Below, piece by piece: positions 33,021 to 42,900 of a stretch of 64,000 bases of DNA (positions are counted from its first letter, which is position 1; every line of letters begins with the position of its first letter). The translations under genes and the position numbers were made by a program. A model generated the notes under the pieces. The model was not told where the DNA came from, searched no databases, and saw nothing but the letters and a program-made list of their open reading frames with translations. Source of the DNA: Flavobacteriales bacterium UBA7666 (GTDB taxonomy: Bacteria; Bacteroidota; Bacteroidia; Flavobacteriales_D; Crocinitomicaceae); NCBI GenBank assembly GCA_002483265.1, contig DLHO01000010.1:115164-179163 (forward strand). The letters run 5' to 3'.

Positions 33021-35033
33021 ATGTCTATTCTAGATTCAAAAATACCAGAAGGTCACATTTCAAAAAAATGGACTGACTACAAAGACCACTTGCGCTTAGT
33101 TGCTCCAAATAACCGTCCGAAAATTGACGTAATCGTTGTTGGAACAGGTTTGGCAGGTGCAGCAGCAGCGGCATCGCTAGGAGAAATGGGATACAACGTA
33201 AAAGCGTTTTGTTTTCAGGATTCTCCACGCCGTGCACACTCGATTGCAGCTCAAGGTGGTATCAATGCAGCAAAAAACTATCAAAATGACGGTGACTCTA
33301 TTTACCGTTTATTCTACGATACAATCAAAGGTGGTGATTACCGTGCGCGTGAAGCAAACGTGCACCGCTTGGCAGAAGTATCCGGAAACATCATTGATCA
33401 ATGTGTTGCTCAAGGTGTTCCGTTTGCACGTGAATACGGAGGTTTGTTAGACAACCGTTCATTCGGTGGTACACAAGTTCAACGTACTTTCTACGCGGCT
33501 GGTCAAACAGGTCAACAATTGTTATTGGGTGCTTACTCAGCTATTTCACGTCAAATTGGATTGGGAAATGTTCAGATGTATAACCGTCATGAAATGCTGG
33601 ACTTAGTAAAAGTAGATGGAAAAGCACGCGGAATCATTGCACGTAATTTAATTACCGGTGAAATAGAGCGTCATTCAGCTCACGCGGTAATTCTTTGTAC
33701 GGGTGGTTACGGAAATGTATACTTCCTTTCTACCAATGCTATGGGATCTAACGTAACAGCAGCTTGGAAAGCACACAAACGTGGAGCTTACTTCGCAAAT
33801 CCATGTTATGTACAAATTCACCCAACATGTATTCCAGTTCACGGAACAAACCAATCGAAATTGACCTTGATGTCAGAATCATTGCGTAATTCCGGTCGTA
33901 TTTGGGTACCAAAGAAAAAAGAAGATGCACAAGCAATTCGTGAAGGTAAAATGAAGCCTACCGAAATTGCAGAAGAAGATAGAGATTATTACTTGGAGCG
34001 TCGTTATCCGGCATTTGGAAACTTAGTTCCTCGTGACGTTGCTTCACGCGCTGCTAAAGAGCGTTGTGATGCTGGTTTCGGGATCGAAGCGAACGACACG
34101 ATGGAAGGTGTTTACTTAGATTTCTCTGCTGAAATTATTTCGAAAGGAAAACAAACGGCTTATACTGCAGGAAATCACAACCCAAGTCAGGAAGAAATAC
34201 TGAAATTGGGTAAAAAATGGGTAGAAGAGAAATACGGAAACTTGTTCCAGATGTATGAAAAAATTACAGATGAGAACCCGTATGAAACACCTATGAAAAT
34301 TTATCCGGCAGTTCACTACACTATGGGAGGCGTTTGGGTTGATTACAACTTACAATCAACAGTCCCTGGTTGTTTCGTAGCTGGTGAAGCAAACTTCTCT
34401 GATCACGGAGCAAACCGCTTAGGAGCTTCAGCACTAATGCAAGGATTAGCAGACGGATATTTCGTATTGCCTTATACTGTTTCAGATTATTTAGCTGGAG
34501 ATATTCGTACCGGGAAAATCTCTACTGATTTACCTGAATTCGAAGAAGCAGAAAACCATGTGAAGGATTTGATTTCAAAATTCTTAACAAACAACGGATC
34601 AAAAACTGTTGATCATTTCCACAAACGTTTGGGTCACATTATGTGGAACAAAGTAGGAATGGGTCGAAATGTACAAGGATTGACAGAAGCTATTTCAGAA
34701 ATTGCAGCATTGCGTGAAGAGTTTTACAAAGAAGTTTACGTTCCGGGTGATGCAAATGAATTGAATCCGGAATTGGAGAAAGCCCTTCGTGTTGCTGACT
34801 TCATGGAATTGGGTCAATTAATGGCAAGAGATGCTTTGCAACGCAATGAATCTTGTGGTGGACACTTCCGTGAAGAATACCAGGATGCAGAAGGTGAAAC
34901 TTTACGTGACGATGAAAACTTTAATTTCGTTGGAGCTTGGGAATACAAAGGAATGGACATCAACCAATCCGAGTTACACAAGGAAGTATTGAACTACGAG
35001 TATATTAAGATCGCAGCGAGAAATTATAAATAA
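33021..35033 (+). CDS. sdhA: Succinate dehydrogenase/fumarate reductase flavoprotein subunit
   Basis: 670 residues. It oxidises succinate to fumarate (or the reverse) at the membrane as part of complex II and the TCA cycle. The dinucleotide-binding VVGTGLAGAAAAASLGEMG lies near residues 40-58. The covalent FAD attachment histidine is in RRAHSIAAQGGINAA, and the active-site region has HPTCIPVHGTNQSK and YTMGGVWVDY. The C-terminal ARDALQRNESCGGHFREE is also conserved. The length and the NNGSKTVDHFHKRLG segment fit the b558-type enzyme of Bacteroidota and epsilonproteobacteria. A REP-like hairpin separates it from sdhB. Confidence 0.97.
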   Translation: MSILDSKIPEGHISKKWTDYKDHLRLVAPNNRPKIDVIVVGTGLAGAAAAASLGEMGYNVKAFCFQDSPRRAHSIAAQGGINAAKNYQNDGDSIYRLFYDTIKGGDYRAREANVHRLAEVSGNIIDQCVAQGVPFAREYGGLLDNRSFGGTQVQRTFYAAGQTGQQLLLGAYSAISRQIGLGNVQMYNRHEMLDLVKVDGKARGIIARNLITGEIERHSAHAVILCTGGYGNVYFLSTNAMGSNVTAAWKAHKRGAYFANPCYVQIHPTCIPVHGTNQSKLTLMSESLRNSGRIWVPKKKEDAQAIREGKMKPTEIAEEDRDYYLERRYPAFGNLVPRDVASRAAKERCDAGFGIEANDTMEGVYLDFSAEIISKGKQTAYTAGNHNPSQEEILKLGKKWVEEKYGNLFQMYEKITDENPYETPMKIYPAVHYTMGGVWVDYNLQSTVPGCFVAGEANFSDHGANRLGASALMQGLADGYFVLPYTVSDYLAGDIRTGKISTDLPEFEEAENHVKDLISKFLTNNGSKTVDHFHKRLGHIMWNKVGMGRNVQGLTEAISEIAALREEFYKEVYVPGDANELNPELEKALRVADFMELGQLMARDALQRNESCGGHFREEYQDAEGETLRDDENFNFVGAWEYKGMDINQSELHKEVLNYEYIKIAARNYK

Positions 35034-35044
35034 TTAGGTGGTTG

Positions 35045-35072
35045 GTAGGTTCACGGCGCATCGCGTACCTAC
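35045..35072. repeat. REP-like hairpin between sdhA and sdhB
   Basis: GTAGGT at 35045-35050 pairs with ACCTAC at 35067-35072. The inner part GCATCGCGTACCTAC matches GCGTCGCGTCCCTAC of the hairpin at 39881-39912 at 13 of 15 positions. It is G+C-rich compared with its surroundings and lies inside the operon. Confidence 0.6.
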
Positions 35073-35101
35073 ATCCCCATCCGAAACATAAATATTGAGA
35101 G

Positions 35102-35866
35102 ATGGCATCAAAAACAATAAATATAAACCTGAAGATTTGGCGTCAAAAGAACGTGAATTCAAAAGGAAGTATGGAAACATACAAATTGGACAACGTTTCA
35201 ACGGATAGTTCATTCTTAGAAATGTTGGATCAATTGAATGAGCAATTAGTTAATTCACGTCAGGAACCCATTGCATTTGACCATGATTGCCGTGAAGGTA
35301 TTTGTGGAATGTGTTCGTTGTATATCAATGGAGAAGCTCATGGACCGGATCGCGCAGTAACAACTTGCCAGTTACACATGCGTAAATTTAAAGACGGTGA
35401 AACCATTTATGTGGAGCCGTGGAGAGCGAAAGCATTTCCGGTAATCAAAGATTTAGTGGTTGACCGTTCAGCATTTGACCGTATCCAACAAGCTGGAGGA
35501 TTCGTTTCTGTAAACACTTCAGGTCGTACCATGGATGCAAATGCCATTCCAATTGGAAAGGCAGAAGCAGACAAGGCATTTGAAGCTGCAACGTGTATTG
35601 GCTGTGGAGCTTGTGTTGCAAGTTGTAAAAACGCTTCTGCCATGTTGTTCGTTTCAGCGAAAGTATCTCAGTTGGCCTTATTGCCACAAGGACAGGTTGA
35701 AGCACAGCAACGTGTTTTAAACATGGTAAAACAAATGGACGAAGAAGGATTCGGAAACTGCACAAACACCGGTGCTTGTGCCGTTGAATGTCCGAAAGAG
35801 ATTTCATTGGAGAACATTGCACGCATGAACCGCGAGTATTTGAAAGCTATGGTTGCTGCAGATTAA
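35102..35866 (+). CDS. sdhB: Succinate dehydrogenase/fumarate reductase iron-sulfur subunit
   Basis: 254 residues. It carries electrons from FAD to the quinone site through three clusters. The [2Fe-2S] ligands are in DHDCREGICGMCSLYING with a fourth Cys in VTTCQLH. The [4Fe-4S] and [3Fe-4S] ligands are in CIGCGACVASCKNAS and CTNTGACAVECPKEI. It is the last gene of the operon and 68 bases after sdhA, a gap occupied by a REP-like hairpin. A strong terminator follows. Confidence 0.97.
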   Translation: MASKTININLKIWRQKNVNSKGSMETYKLDNVSTDSSFLEMLDQLNEQLVNSRQEPIAFDHDCREGICGMCSLYINGEAHGPDRAVTTCQLHMRKFKDGETIYVEPWRAKAFPVIKDLVVDRSAFDRIQQAGGFVSVNTSGRTMDANAIPIGKAEADKAFEAATCIGCGACVASCKNASAMLFVSAKVSQLALLPQGQVEAQQRVLNMVKQMDEEGFGNCTNTGACAVECPKEISLENIARMNREYLKAMVAAD

Positions 35867-35887
35867 GTTATTATCACTCGTTATATT

Positions 35888-35922
35888 AAAAGGCTTCTAT
35901 CATCTGATAGAAGCCTTTTTTT
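35888..35922 (+). terminator. sdhCAB terminator
   Basis: A 15-bp perfect stem (35888-35902 with 35905-35919) with a two-base loop, core GGCTTCTATC, followed by TTTT. Confidence 0.9.
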
Positions 35923-36018
35923 GTTTCAACTTTCATGAAAAAGCAATTAATTCATCAAAATCATTTGTGTAATAATGAGTTTATTCAAACAAAAATTTTT
36001 TGTTTGTTAAATTTTCTT

Positions 36019-36026
36019 TACATTTA
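36019..36026 (+). promoter_or_regulatory. Possible -7 element TACATTTA
   Basis: One mismatch to TAnnTTTG, with TTTG at 35999-36002 sixteen bases upstream. It lies 24 bases before the ATG of the PA-domain protein. Confidence 0.35.
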
Positions 36027-36050
36027 GTGCATCTTTAATTTACTTATGTT

Positions 36051-37826
36051 ATGAAAAAACTTTTACTTTCCCTTGGGTTAGTGCTTGTTGGTTCTACTGC
36101 TATGTCACAAGTGATATTCTCAGTGGAAGCTCCGGCATCTATTCAAGGATTCTACGATTTTAAATCGAATGGTGACGGATCGAGCTGGGGATTAGCTACT
36201 CTAGATGGTATGTTCGTCCTTGACACAGTTGTTCTTGCAAATGACCTGACACCTGGTGTAAATGCACAGGGAAATCCTGCATCGGCTACTGGTTGTAATG
36301 CATTACCAGCTGGAAGTTTGGCTGGAAAAATTGCTATGGTATTCCGTGGTGATGGAGGAAACCCGGCTATTGGTGCTTGTGGTTTTGGTGTTAAAGCACA
36401 AATGTGTGCAAATGCAGGTGCGCTTGCAGTAATTATTGTAAACCGTGATGCAACGACAATTGCAATGGCGGGTGGTACTGAAGGTGCTGCAGTTAACATT
36501 CCTGTCGTAATGGTGAACCTGGCTACTGGTCAGGCTATCTTGAATCGCATTCAAAACAACGTTCCTGTTGTTGCTTTCATTGGTGACAAAACAGGTTACT
36601 ACAATGACGATATAACTACATTCGAGAAGAGCTCAATAAGAGCAAATTTTGGTTCTAAACCACTTGCTTTGGCTCAAAATGCTTCTGAGTTTTCTTTAAC
36701 TCCGGGAACTTGGGTATACAACTACGGTAGCAATAACCAAACTGGCGTTACATTGAACACGGTAATCAAAAGAAACGGAACACAAATTTACTCGCAAACA
36801 TCTGCAGCAGATTCTATTGGTTCAGCAGATTCTGTGTACTTCACAACTCCTACGTTCTCTGCTGCTTCTTATACAGCAGGTTTGTATGAAATCACGTATA
36901 CTGTTGCAATGACGGCTACTGACGAATTTATTGGAGACAACGTATCCAAAAGCACATTCACTTTAAGTCCTGATTTATGGTCATTGGCTGGCTTGAATGC
37001 TACTGGGGACACTGTAAAAGCGGATGGTTTCTACCGTCCTGCTACTTTGCCTACCACTACATTTGAAACATGTGTCGTTTTAAAAGATCCGAATGCAGGA
37101 AGACTTAAAATGGATGGTATCATGTATGGTGGTATGACAGTAGGTGCTGCTGATACAGCAACTGTAACATTGGATGGAGTTGAAGTAACATGGACATTGT
37201 ATACATGGAATGATGCTGATCAAACAGTTTCAGCTGGAACATTTGATCTTTTAAGTCCGGTTGCTGAAGGTTCATACATTTACCCGGATCCTGCTGATGC
37301 AGAATTGGAAAAAACAATTTTCATGCCTATCACTAGTGCACCTTATTACCAATTGGTAAATGGTCAATCTTACTTGGCATGTATCAACAATTATACTCCT
37401 ATGGTATACATGGGCTTCAGCACATCTGATCACTATGATCTTGCTATGAATACAGACGATTTAGTTCGTTTCCCATTGCGTTCTGATGCTGGTGCATGGA
37501 CTCCTGCTGGATTCAGCGGACTTCCGGTTCCTTCAATTGCTTTGAGAACTGGTACTAACTTAGGTGTTTCTGAAAATGAATTGGTAGGTGCTTCTGCATT
37601 CCCAATCCCTGCAAAAGAAGTAATTACTGTAAAAGTAAACGCTGCAGGTGATGCAACATTGAAAATTGTAGATATGGCTGGTCGTGAAGTTTCTGTGCAA
37701 CAAGTTAAAATTGAAAATGGTCAATTCGAAACTTCTGTTGCTGGAATGAACTCTGGTAACTATGTATTTACATTAGATTATTCAAATGGTACTACTAGCC
37801 GCTTCAATGTGGTTGTATCTAAATAA
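36051..37826 (+). CDS. T9SS-secreted PA-domain protein
   Basis: 591 residues. Signal peptide MKKLLLSLGLVLVGSTAMSQ. A protease-associated (PA) domain spans about residues 60-190: GSLAGKIAMVFRGDGG, then CGFGVKAQMCANAGALAVII and VNIPVVMVNLATGQAI. A central region (about 210-500) is beta-rich without a recognised enzyme motif. The C-terminal 80 residues are a T9SS sorting domain (SAFPIPAKEVITVKV ... KIVDMAGREVS ... YVFTLDYSNG). PA domains bind peptides or guide substrates to proteases, but no protease motif is visible in this chain. Surface display is expected. Independent unit with its own terminator. Confidence 0.85.
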   Translation: MKKLLLSLGLVLVGSTAMSQVIFSVEAPASIQGFYDFKSNGDGSSWGLATLDGMFVLDTVVLANDLTPGVNAQGNPASATGCNALPAGSLAGKIAMVFRGDGGNPAIGACGFGVKAQMCANAGALAVIIVNRDATTIAMAGGTEGAAVNIPVVMVNLATGQAILNRIQNNVPVVAFIGDKTGYYNDDITTFEKSSIRANFGSKPLALAQNASEFSLTPGTWVYNYGSNNQTGVTLNTVIKRNGTQIYSQTSAADSIGSADSVYFTTPTFSAASYTAGLYEITYTVAMTATDEFIGDNVSKSTFTLSPDLWSLAGLNATGDTVKADGFYRPATLPTTTFETCVVLKDPNAGRLKMDGIMYGGMTVGAADTATVTLDGVEVTWTLYTWNDADQTVSAGTFDLLSPVAEGSYIYPDPADAELEKTIFMPITSAPYYQLVNGQSYLACINNYTPMVYMGFSTSDHYDLAMNTDDLVRFPLRSDAGAWTPAGFSGLPVPSIALRTGTNLGVSENELVGASAFPIPAKEVITVKVNAAGDATLKIVDMAGREVSVQQVKIENGQFETSVAGMNSGNYVFTLDYSNGTTSRFNVVVSK

Positions 37827-37844
37827 TCAGATATAAAAATTTAG

Positions 37845-37880
37845 AAAACCGATCTCGTAAATACGAGATCGGTTTTTTTT
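37845..37880 (+). terminator. Terminator after PA-domain protein
   Basis: A 15-bp perfect stem (37845-37859 with 37862-37876), core ACCGATCTCGTA, followed by T-rich sequence. Confidence 0.9.
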
Positions 37881-37915
37881 GTGCCTCTTTTTTTTAGTCC
37901 TTGCGATTTGATTTC

Positions 37916-37923
37916 TATCTTCG
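37916..37923 (+). promoter_or_regulatory. Putative -7 element TATCTTCG
   Basis: One mismatch to TAnnTTTG, 13 bases before the ATG at 37937. It lies inside the longer reading frame starting at 37901, which supports the later start. Confidence 0.4.
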
Positions 37924-37936
37924 CAAAAAAATACTT

Positions 37937-39862
37937 ATGAACTATTTACTGATACTTTTTTCACTGATAACCAGCTTCTCAGGATTAGCGCAAATACCCG
38001 GATGGAATCAAAGCCAACCCATAACCATTCTAGAACATACAGGAAATCTGATTACCAATTATCAAATCAAGCTTACTATCGATACACAAACTCCCATTTC
38101 GAATGGAGAAATGTTAGCAACCGGAGACGATATTCGCTTTTCAACAGCATGTAATGGCGGAAATAATCTAAATTATTGGATCGAGTCCGGAATGAATACA
38201 ACCACTACTCAAATCTGGGTCAAAATAGACAGTATTCCTGCAAACGGAGGAAAAACAATCTATTTGAACTATGGAAATGCTTCAGCAACTTCCATTTCCG
38301 CTATTCCCGGAACATTCTTCGGACCACACTCTTCAACTGACAGTGTTTCCAACGGAAATCCAGGAGGAGTAGGAGACAGCCAACGTGGATTCCGATTCTA
38401 TCCCAACGAAGACATATTGGTAACCGATTTCGGGAAAAGAGAACCAACCGGTTCAACACGCTATATCACCTTGTTCGACAACGCTACTCAGGCCATTATT
38501 CATCAGACACAAGTGTCAGGTCCAGCAGCGCAATATTCCTATCAAAATATCTCATCCCCGATTTGGTTGACCCAAGGGACACAATACCTTTTGGAAATGT
38601 TTCAATCCAGTACTGATGGATATTATTTTGGAACCAGCACACAAATCGGGGAGCATTTAACCTATATTGACATGCGCTACTGCAACGGCTGTGATCAAAA
38701 CACTTTCCCCTTAAATTACTTGAATTCTATTCATTATGGGGTTCCGGACTTTTGGTACTTTACAAAGACAAACATAACTCCTGCTCCAACTTACGAACTA
38801 GGTCATTTTCAAACGAGCATGGCGGATCAATCCTTTATCTGTTTGAATGATTCGACTATCATTCCACTAACGGTTCTAGGAGGACAGGCTCCATTTTCTA
38901 TTCAATGGGCGGGAGCAGAAATCAATAACGATACAATTCTTCAACCAATTGCTTCTCCTTCAGACACCATGGAATATCATGTAAGTATCACCGACGCATG
39001 CGGTTTCAACAGAGTAGATTCCATCACATTCAATGTAGGAGCTTTACCGACAGCTAATTTACAAGCTTCCGCAACCATTCTTTGTAATGGTGAATGGTCT
39101 GAACTAACAGTAGACACCATGTATAGCGCTATTTGGGATGATAATTCAACAGCAGATTCATTAATCGTCTCTCCAACAGTTACCACTACTTATCACGTTC
39201 AAACAACCAATAACATCGGTTGCCATAGTTATGATTCCATTCAGATTTTATTCCATAACCCTATTTACCTGACTCGCGTAATTGACAAATGTTTTGGGGA
39301 AAGCTATCAGATCGGAACACATACTTATGTCTTAAACGGAACATATATTGACACACTTGCGGGTGTTTCCAACTGCGATAGTATCATCACAACTGTTATA
39401 ACTTTTCAGGGAGAAATTGATTCTCAAATTCAGCAAATTGGTTTGACCTTAGTCGCTGACATCGGTGCAGACGGATATCAATGGGTAAATTGTCAAGGAA
39501 ACACACCGATTTCCGGAGCAACGAATTCGTATTATGAAGCTACTCAAAATGGAAGTTATGCTGTGATTTCAACGGTTGGATCCTGCTCGAGACAATCTGC
39601 CTGTATTGCAATTACTACAGTTGGTCTGGAAGAATTGGATGAAATAGATAATCTTTCCTTATTCCCTAATCCTACAACAGGAAATTTGACCATTCAGTCT
39701 TCGAGCTCACAAGAGTTAAAGATCATCGATGTGATTGGGAACATTGTCCGAAAAGAATCTGTTGATGCAGGAATCAGCAAGCAAATTGATATCAGTTCTC
39801 TGGGAACAGGTTCTTATTACCTTCAATCCCGAACAAAGGTCATCCGATTTGTAATTCAATAA
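37937..39862 (+). CDS. T9SS-secreted DUF2341 protein
   Basis: 641 residues from the ATG at 37937, where the signal peptide MNYLLILFSLITSFSGLAQ begins; the ATG at 37901 would put twelve charged residues in front of it. A DUF2341 domain follows (about 20-120: IPGWNQSQPITILEHTG, and GGKTIYLNYGN near its end). The middle is made of beta-sandwich modules with SFICLNDSTIIPL and ASATILCNGEWSEL, as in Ig-like and SprB-like stalks. It ends in a T9SS sorting domain (LFPNPTTGNLTIQSS ... LGTGSYYLQSRTKVIRF). It is likely a surface binding protein whose ligand is unknown. Confidence 0.85.
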   Translation: MNYLLILFSLITSFSGLAQIPGWNQSQPITILEHTGNLITNYQIKLTIDTQTPISNGEMLATGDDIRFSTACNGGNNLNYWIESGMNTTTTQIWVKIDSIPANGGKTIYLNYGNASATSISAIPGTFFGPHSSTDSVSNGNPGGVGDSQRGFRFYPNEDILVTDFGKREPTGSTRYITLFDNATQAIIHQTQVSGPAAQYSYQNISSPIWLTQGTQYLLEMFQSSTDGYYFGTSTQIGEHLTYIDMRYCNGCDQNTFPLNYLNSIHYGVPDFWYFTKTNITPAPTYELGHFQTSMADQSFICLNDSTIIPLTVLGGQAPFSIQWAGAEINNDTILQPIASPSDTMEYHVSITDACGFNRVDSITFNVGALPTANLQASATILCNGEWSELTVDTMYSAIWDDNSTADSLIVSPTVTTTYHVQTTNNIGCHSYDSIQILFHNPIYLTRVIDKCFGESYQIGTHTYVLNGTYIDTLAGVSNCDSIITTVITFQGEIDSQIQQIGLTLVADIGADGYQWVNCQGNTPISGATNSYYEATQNGSYAVISTVGSCSRQSACIAITTVGLEELDEIDNLSLFPNPTTGNLTIQSSSSQELKIIDVIGNIVRKESVDAGISKQIDISSLGTGSYYLQSRTKVIRFVIQ

Positions 39863-39880
39863 TCACGCTATTTTTACTAA

Positions 39881-39912
39881 CGGTAGGCACGCTATGCGTC
39901 GCGTCCCTACCG
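39881..39912. repeat. REP-like hairpin between convergent genes
   Basis: CGGTAGG at 39881-39887 pairs with CCTACCG at 39906-39912, with an inner core ACGC / GCGT. It ends two bases from the stop of the minus-strand histidine kinase. It is related to the copy at 35045-35072 and could serve as a bidirectional terminator. Confidence 0.65.
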
Positions 39913-39913
39913 T

Positions 39914-42900
39914 TTATGATTTTCTCGATTTCGGGAGCGTAACCAAAACAGTCGTTCCTTCCGGAGAAGTTTTCTCTATTTCAATAGACCCGTGATGCGT
40001 TTCTACGATTTGTTTTACCATTGCCAAGCCCAAGCCCGTCCCGGTAGATTTCGTAGTGAAATAAGGTTCGAATATCGTTTGAATTTGATCTTCCGGAATA
40101 CCCGAGCCGTTATCTTTAACCCGAATTGACACCAGTTCCTCAGCAGTCTCAACTGAAATCACAATTTGCGCAGTATGATTCATTGAAACAGCTTGAATAC
40201 CGTTTGAGACTAAATTATTAAGTACTCGAAGTAACATCTCTTTATCTGCCAGTATCATAATTGCTGGCTCTAAAGCATTCAATTCCAAATGAACACGTAC
40301 ATTTCCATCCCCATCAAATAAAGCGGCTACGGCCTTAATTAGACTTACCAGATCGATTTCAGCGATAACAGGCTGAGGTAGTTTTGCAAAATTGGAGAAT
40401 TCATTGGCAATATGCGTCAAAGCATCAATTTGTTCAATCAACGAGTTCGTTACACGCTCAATTCGCTCCCCTGATTTGGGATCACTGGGATCAAAAACAC
40501 GTTGCAAATGCTGCACACTTAGTTTCATTGGGGTGAGCGGATTCTTAATCTCATGTGCTACTTGCTTGGCCATCTCTCTCCATGCACTTTCGCGCTCTGA
40601 TTGAGCCAGTTTAGCAGCTGCTTCAGCAAGCTCATTCAACTTATGATTGTATTCTGCTACCAAAGAACCAATTTCGTCTTGCGCTTTATAATTGATTTGC
40701 AAACTGTTTTTTCCCAACTCAAACTGAGAGAAACTTTTTCTCAATAACATCAAAGGAACCGTCAACCAGGAAGAAACCAACAAGGCAACCAGAATGGATA
40801 AAACCAATAAAAGCATAAAGACATTGAGGATTGCCACAAAAAACTGTCTCAATTGCTCTTCAAACACATTTCGCTGGTCAAAATGCAAGATGTTTAAATA
40901 ACCCAACAATTCATTCTCATGATTGAATACCGGAACATATCCGGATAAGTAAACCAACGACCCGATATTCTCTTCGTGAATGAACTCGGAACGCATATTG
41001 AACTGCAACTCATACAAAGCTTTTGAATTCATTTGTTCACTCAACAAGCCCATGTTGTAAATCTTCGTTCGGGAAGTTCCGGCAAGAATTCCATCAGACT
41101 GATATAAATTGATATCCGCCAGGAACACTTTTGACCATCTCCTCAACTGATAATCCAATTCATCCTGATTCTTGTCACTAAACTTCTCTGAAATAAAACG
41201 TTGTCTGGAATTGATTTCGTTGATAACGGACTTCACCTTCTCACGAATCTGGTCAGTTGAGTAACTTCTATACTGACCACTAAGCATGGTTGTGCTGGCA
41301 ATACTGAATCCACCCAATGAGATCACGATCAATCCAATCAAAACCAATTGAATTTTGGTGATCATGGAAATTCCGTTGGAAAATTTCACCTGATTCAATT
41401 GCTTCAACAATAAAATAATCGTCAGCATAGCACCAAAGCAAACCAGCAAAATGGAAGTGGTTGTTAAATAAGATAACCAGGATGGAATGGTTTTACTCAG
41501 AATAATTGCATCGGTTTTTGATTTCTTAAAAATCAAGTGTTCAAAACCATCTTTTTCATACCATTCATGACCGGCCACACTTTCATCTCCAAAAATTCTC
41601 AGATCTGTCGGATAACTGTAGGCTCCGTAATTCAGAACCAATTGGCTATTATAATATTTCGCGATGGAATACCGTTCCAGGGATTCAAAAACAGCGGTTT
41701 GTTTCGAGATCAGGAGTCTTGGAAAACCAATTTTCTCCGGAATTCGTTTTGATTTCATGGTTCCATAAAAATCTACCTTCACCCCATTTCGTTCCAATGG
41801 CAGATAGAACACATAATTGAACTGACTGGTATAATCTTTTACATAATACAAACTGGAATCTATTTCAGACCGAATTCCGTGTCTTTCAATGAGTTCATCC
41901 AATTGTTTTTTATACATTCCATTCAATCGAATCCCTGTGCTGTCTTCCAAATAATAATAAAAATCCACATCATACCGATCCCAATAACCTTTGAAAACCT
42001 GGTATTCCATGGCCTCCTTCAATTCGGAAAAACTTGGTTTCGTTTCGTGATAGAATAAGCGTTTAAGGAAGGGTTCTGAGACCATTTTCGCCTTTGTATT
42101 CGTAAAATCAACTTCTGCGTTGATGTCGCGATCATCAGCCAACTGGTTGGCAAAAAGCAAACGCTCCTCTCGTTCCTTCTTTTTGGCTTCCATTTCGAGG
42201 TTCATCGTAATTCCAAAAGAAACAAGGAAAGTTGCCAATAAATAAAAGGTAAAACTCCATGTTTTACGAAAACCAATGATCAGGGAAACAATAAAAAGAG
42301 CGAACATCCAGATGATCCAAAAACCATGTAACCGGAAGATCCATTCATTTGCGATAACAACAGAAGAAAATAAAGCTATCAGAACTCCATAAATTTCTAT
42401 TCTATTTGGATTGGTCTTTTTCCATCTGTCAATAACCACTAGGTAAAATTGCACCAGAAACAAAGAACTCAAACCAATAATGAAAATGAATACAATGGAA
42501 AAAACGTTCAGCTTCAGAATGTCACTTAAATGAATGGGGATGGTAGAATTCACAATGATCAACTTGATGATTTGCGGATAAACCATCATGAAAACTGGGA
42601 TCAGGAACAGTAAAAAGTAAACAAGGAGTTTGTTATTTGCACTTAGAATTAATTTTCCAAGAGATGGAAAGATCATGAGCAGGGAAACAAACCAAACAAG
42701 TACTTCTCCAAAATTCGGAATCCAATTATTCAATGCCATTAAACCCGGATCGAACAAGGAAGTGTTTTCCATCCACCCAAACCAATCCAAACGCAACGAC
42801 AGATAGCGAATTATTAGTACACCAAACACGAAAAGCAATCTTGTCACGTTGGTTTTTAAGAAGGTATTTATCTTGAAAGAAAGCAAAAGAACAATGACCA

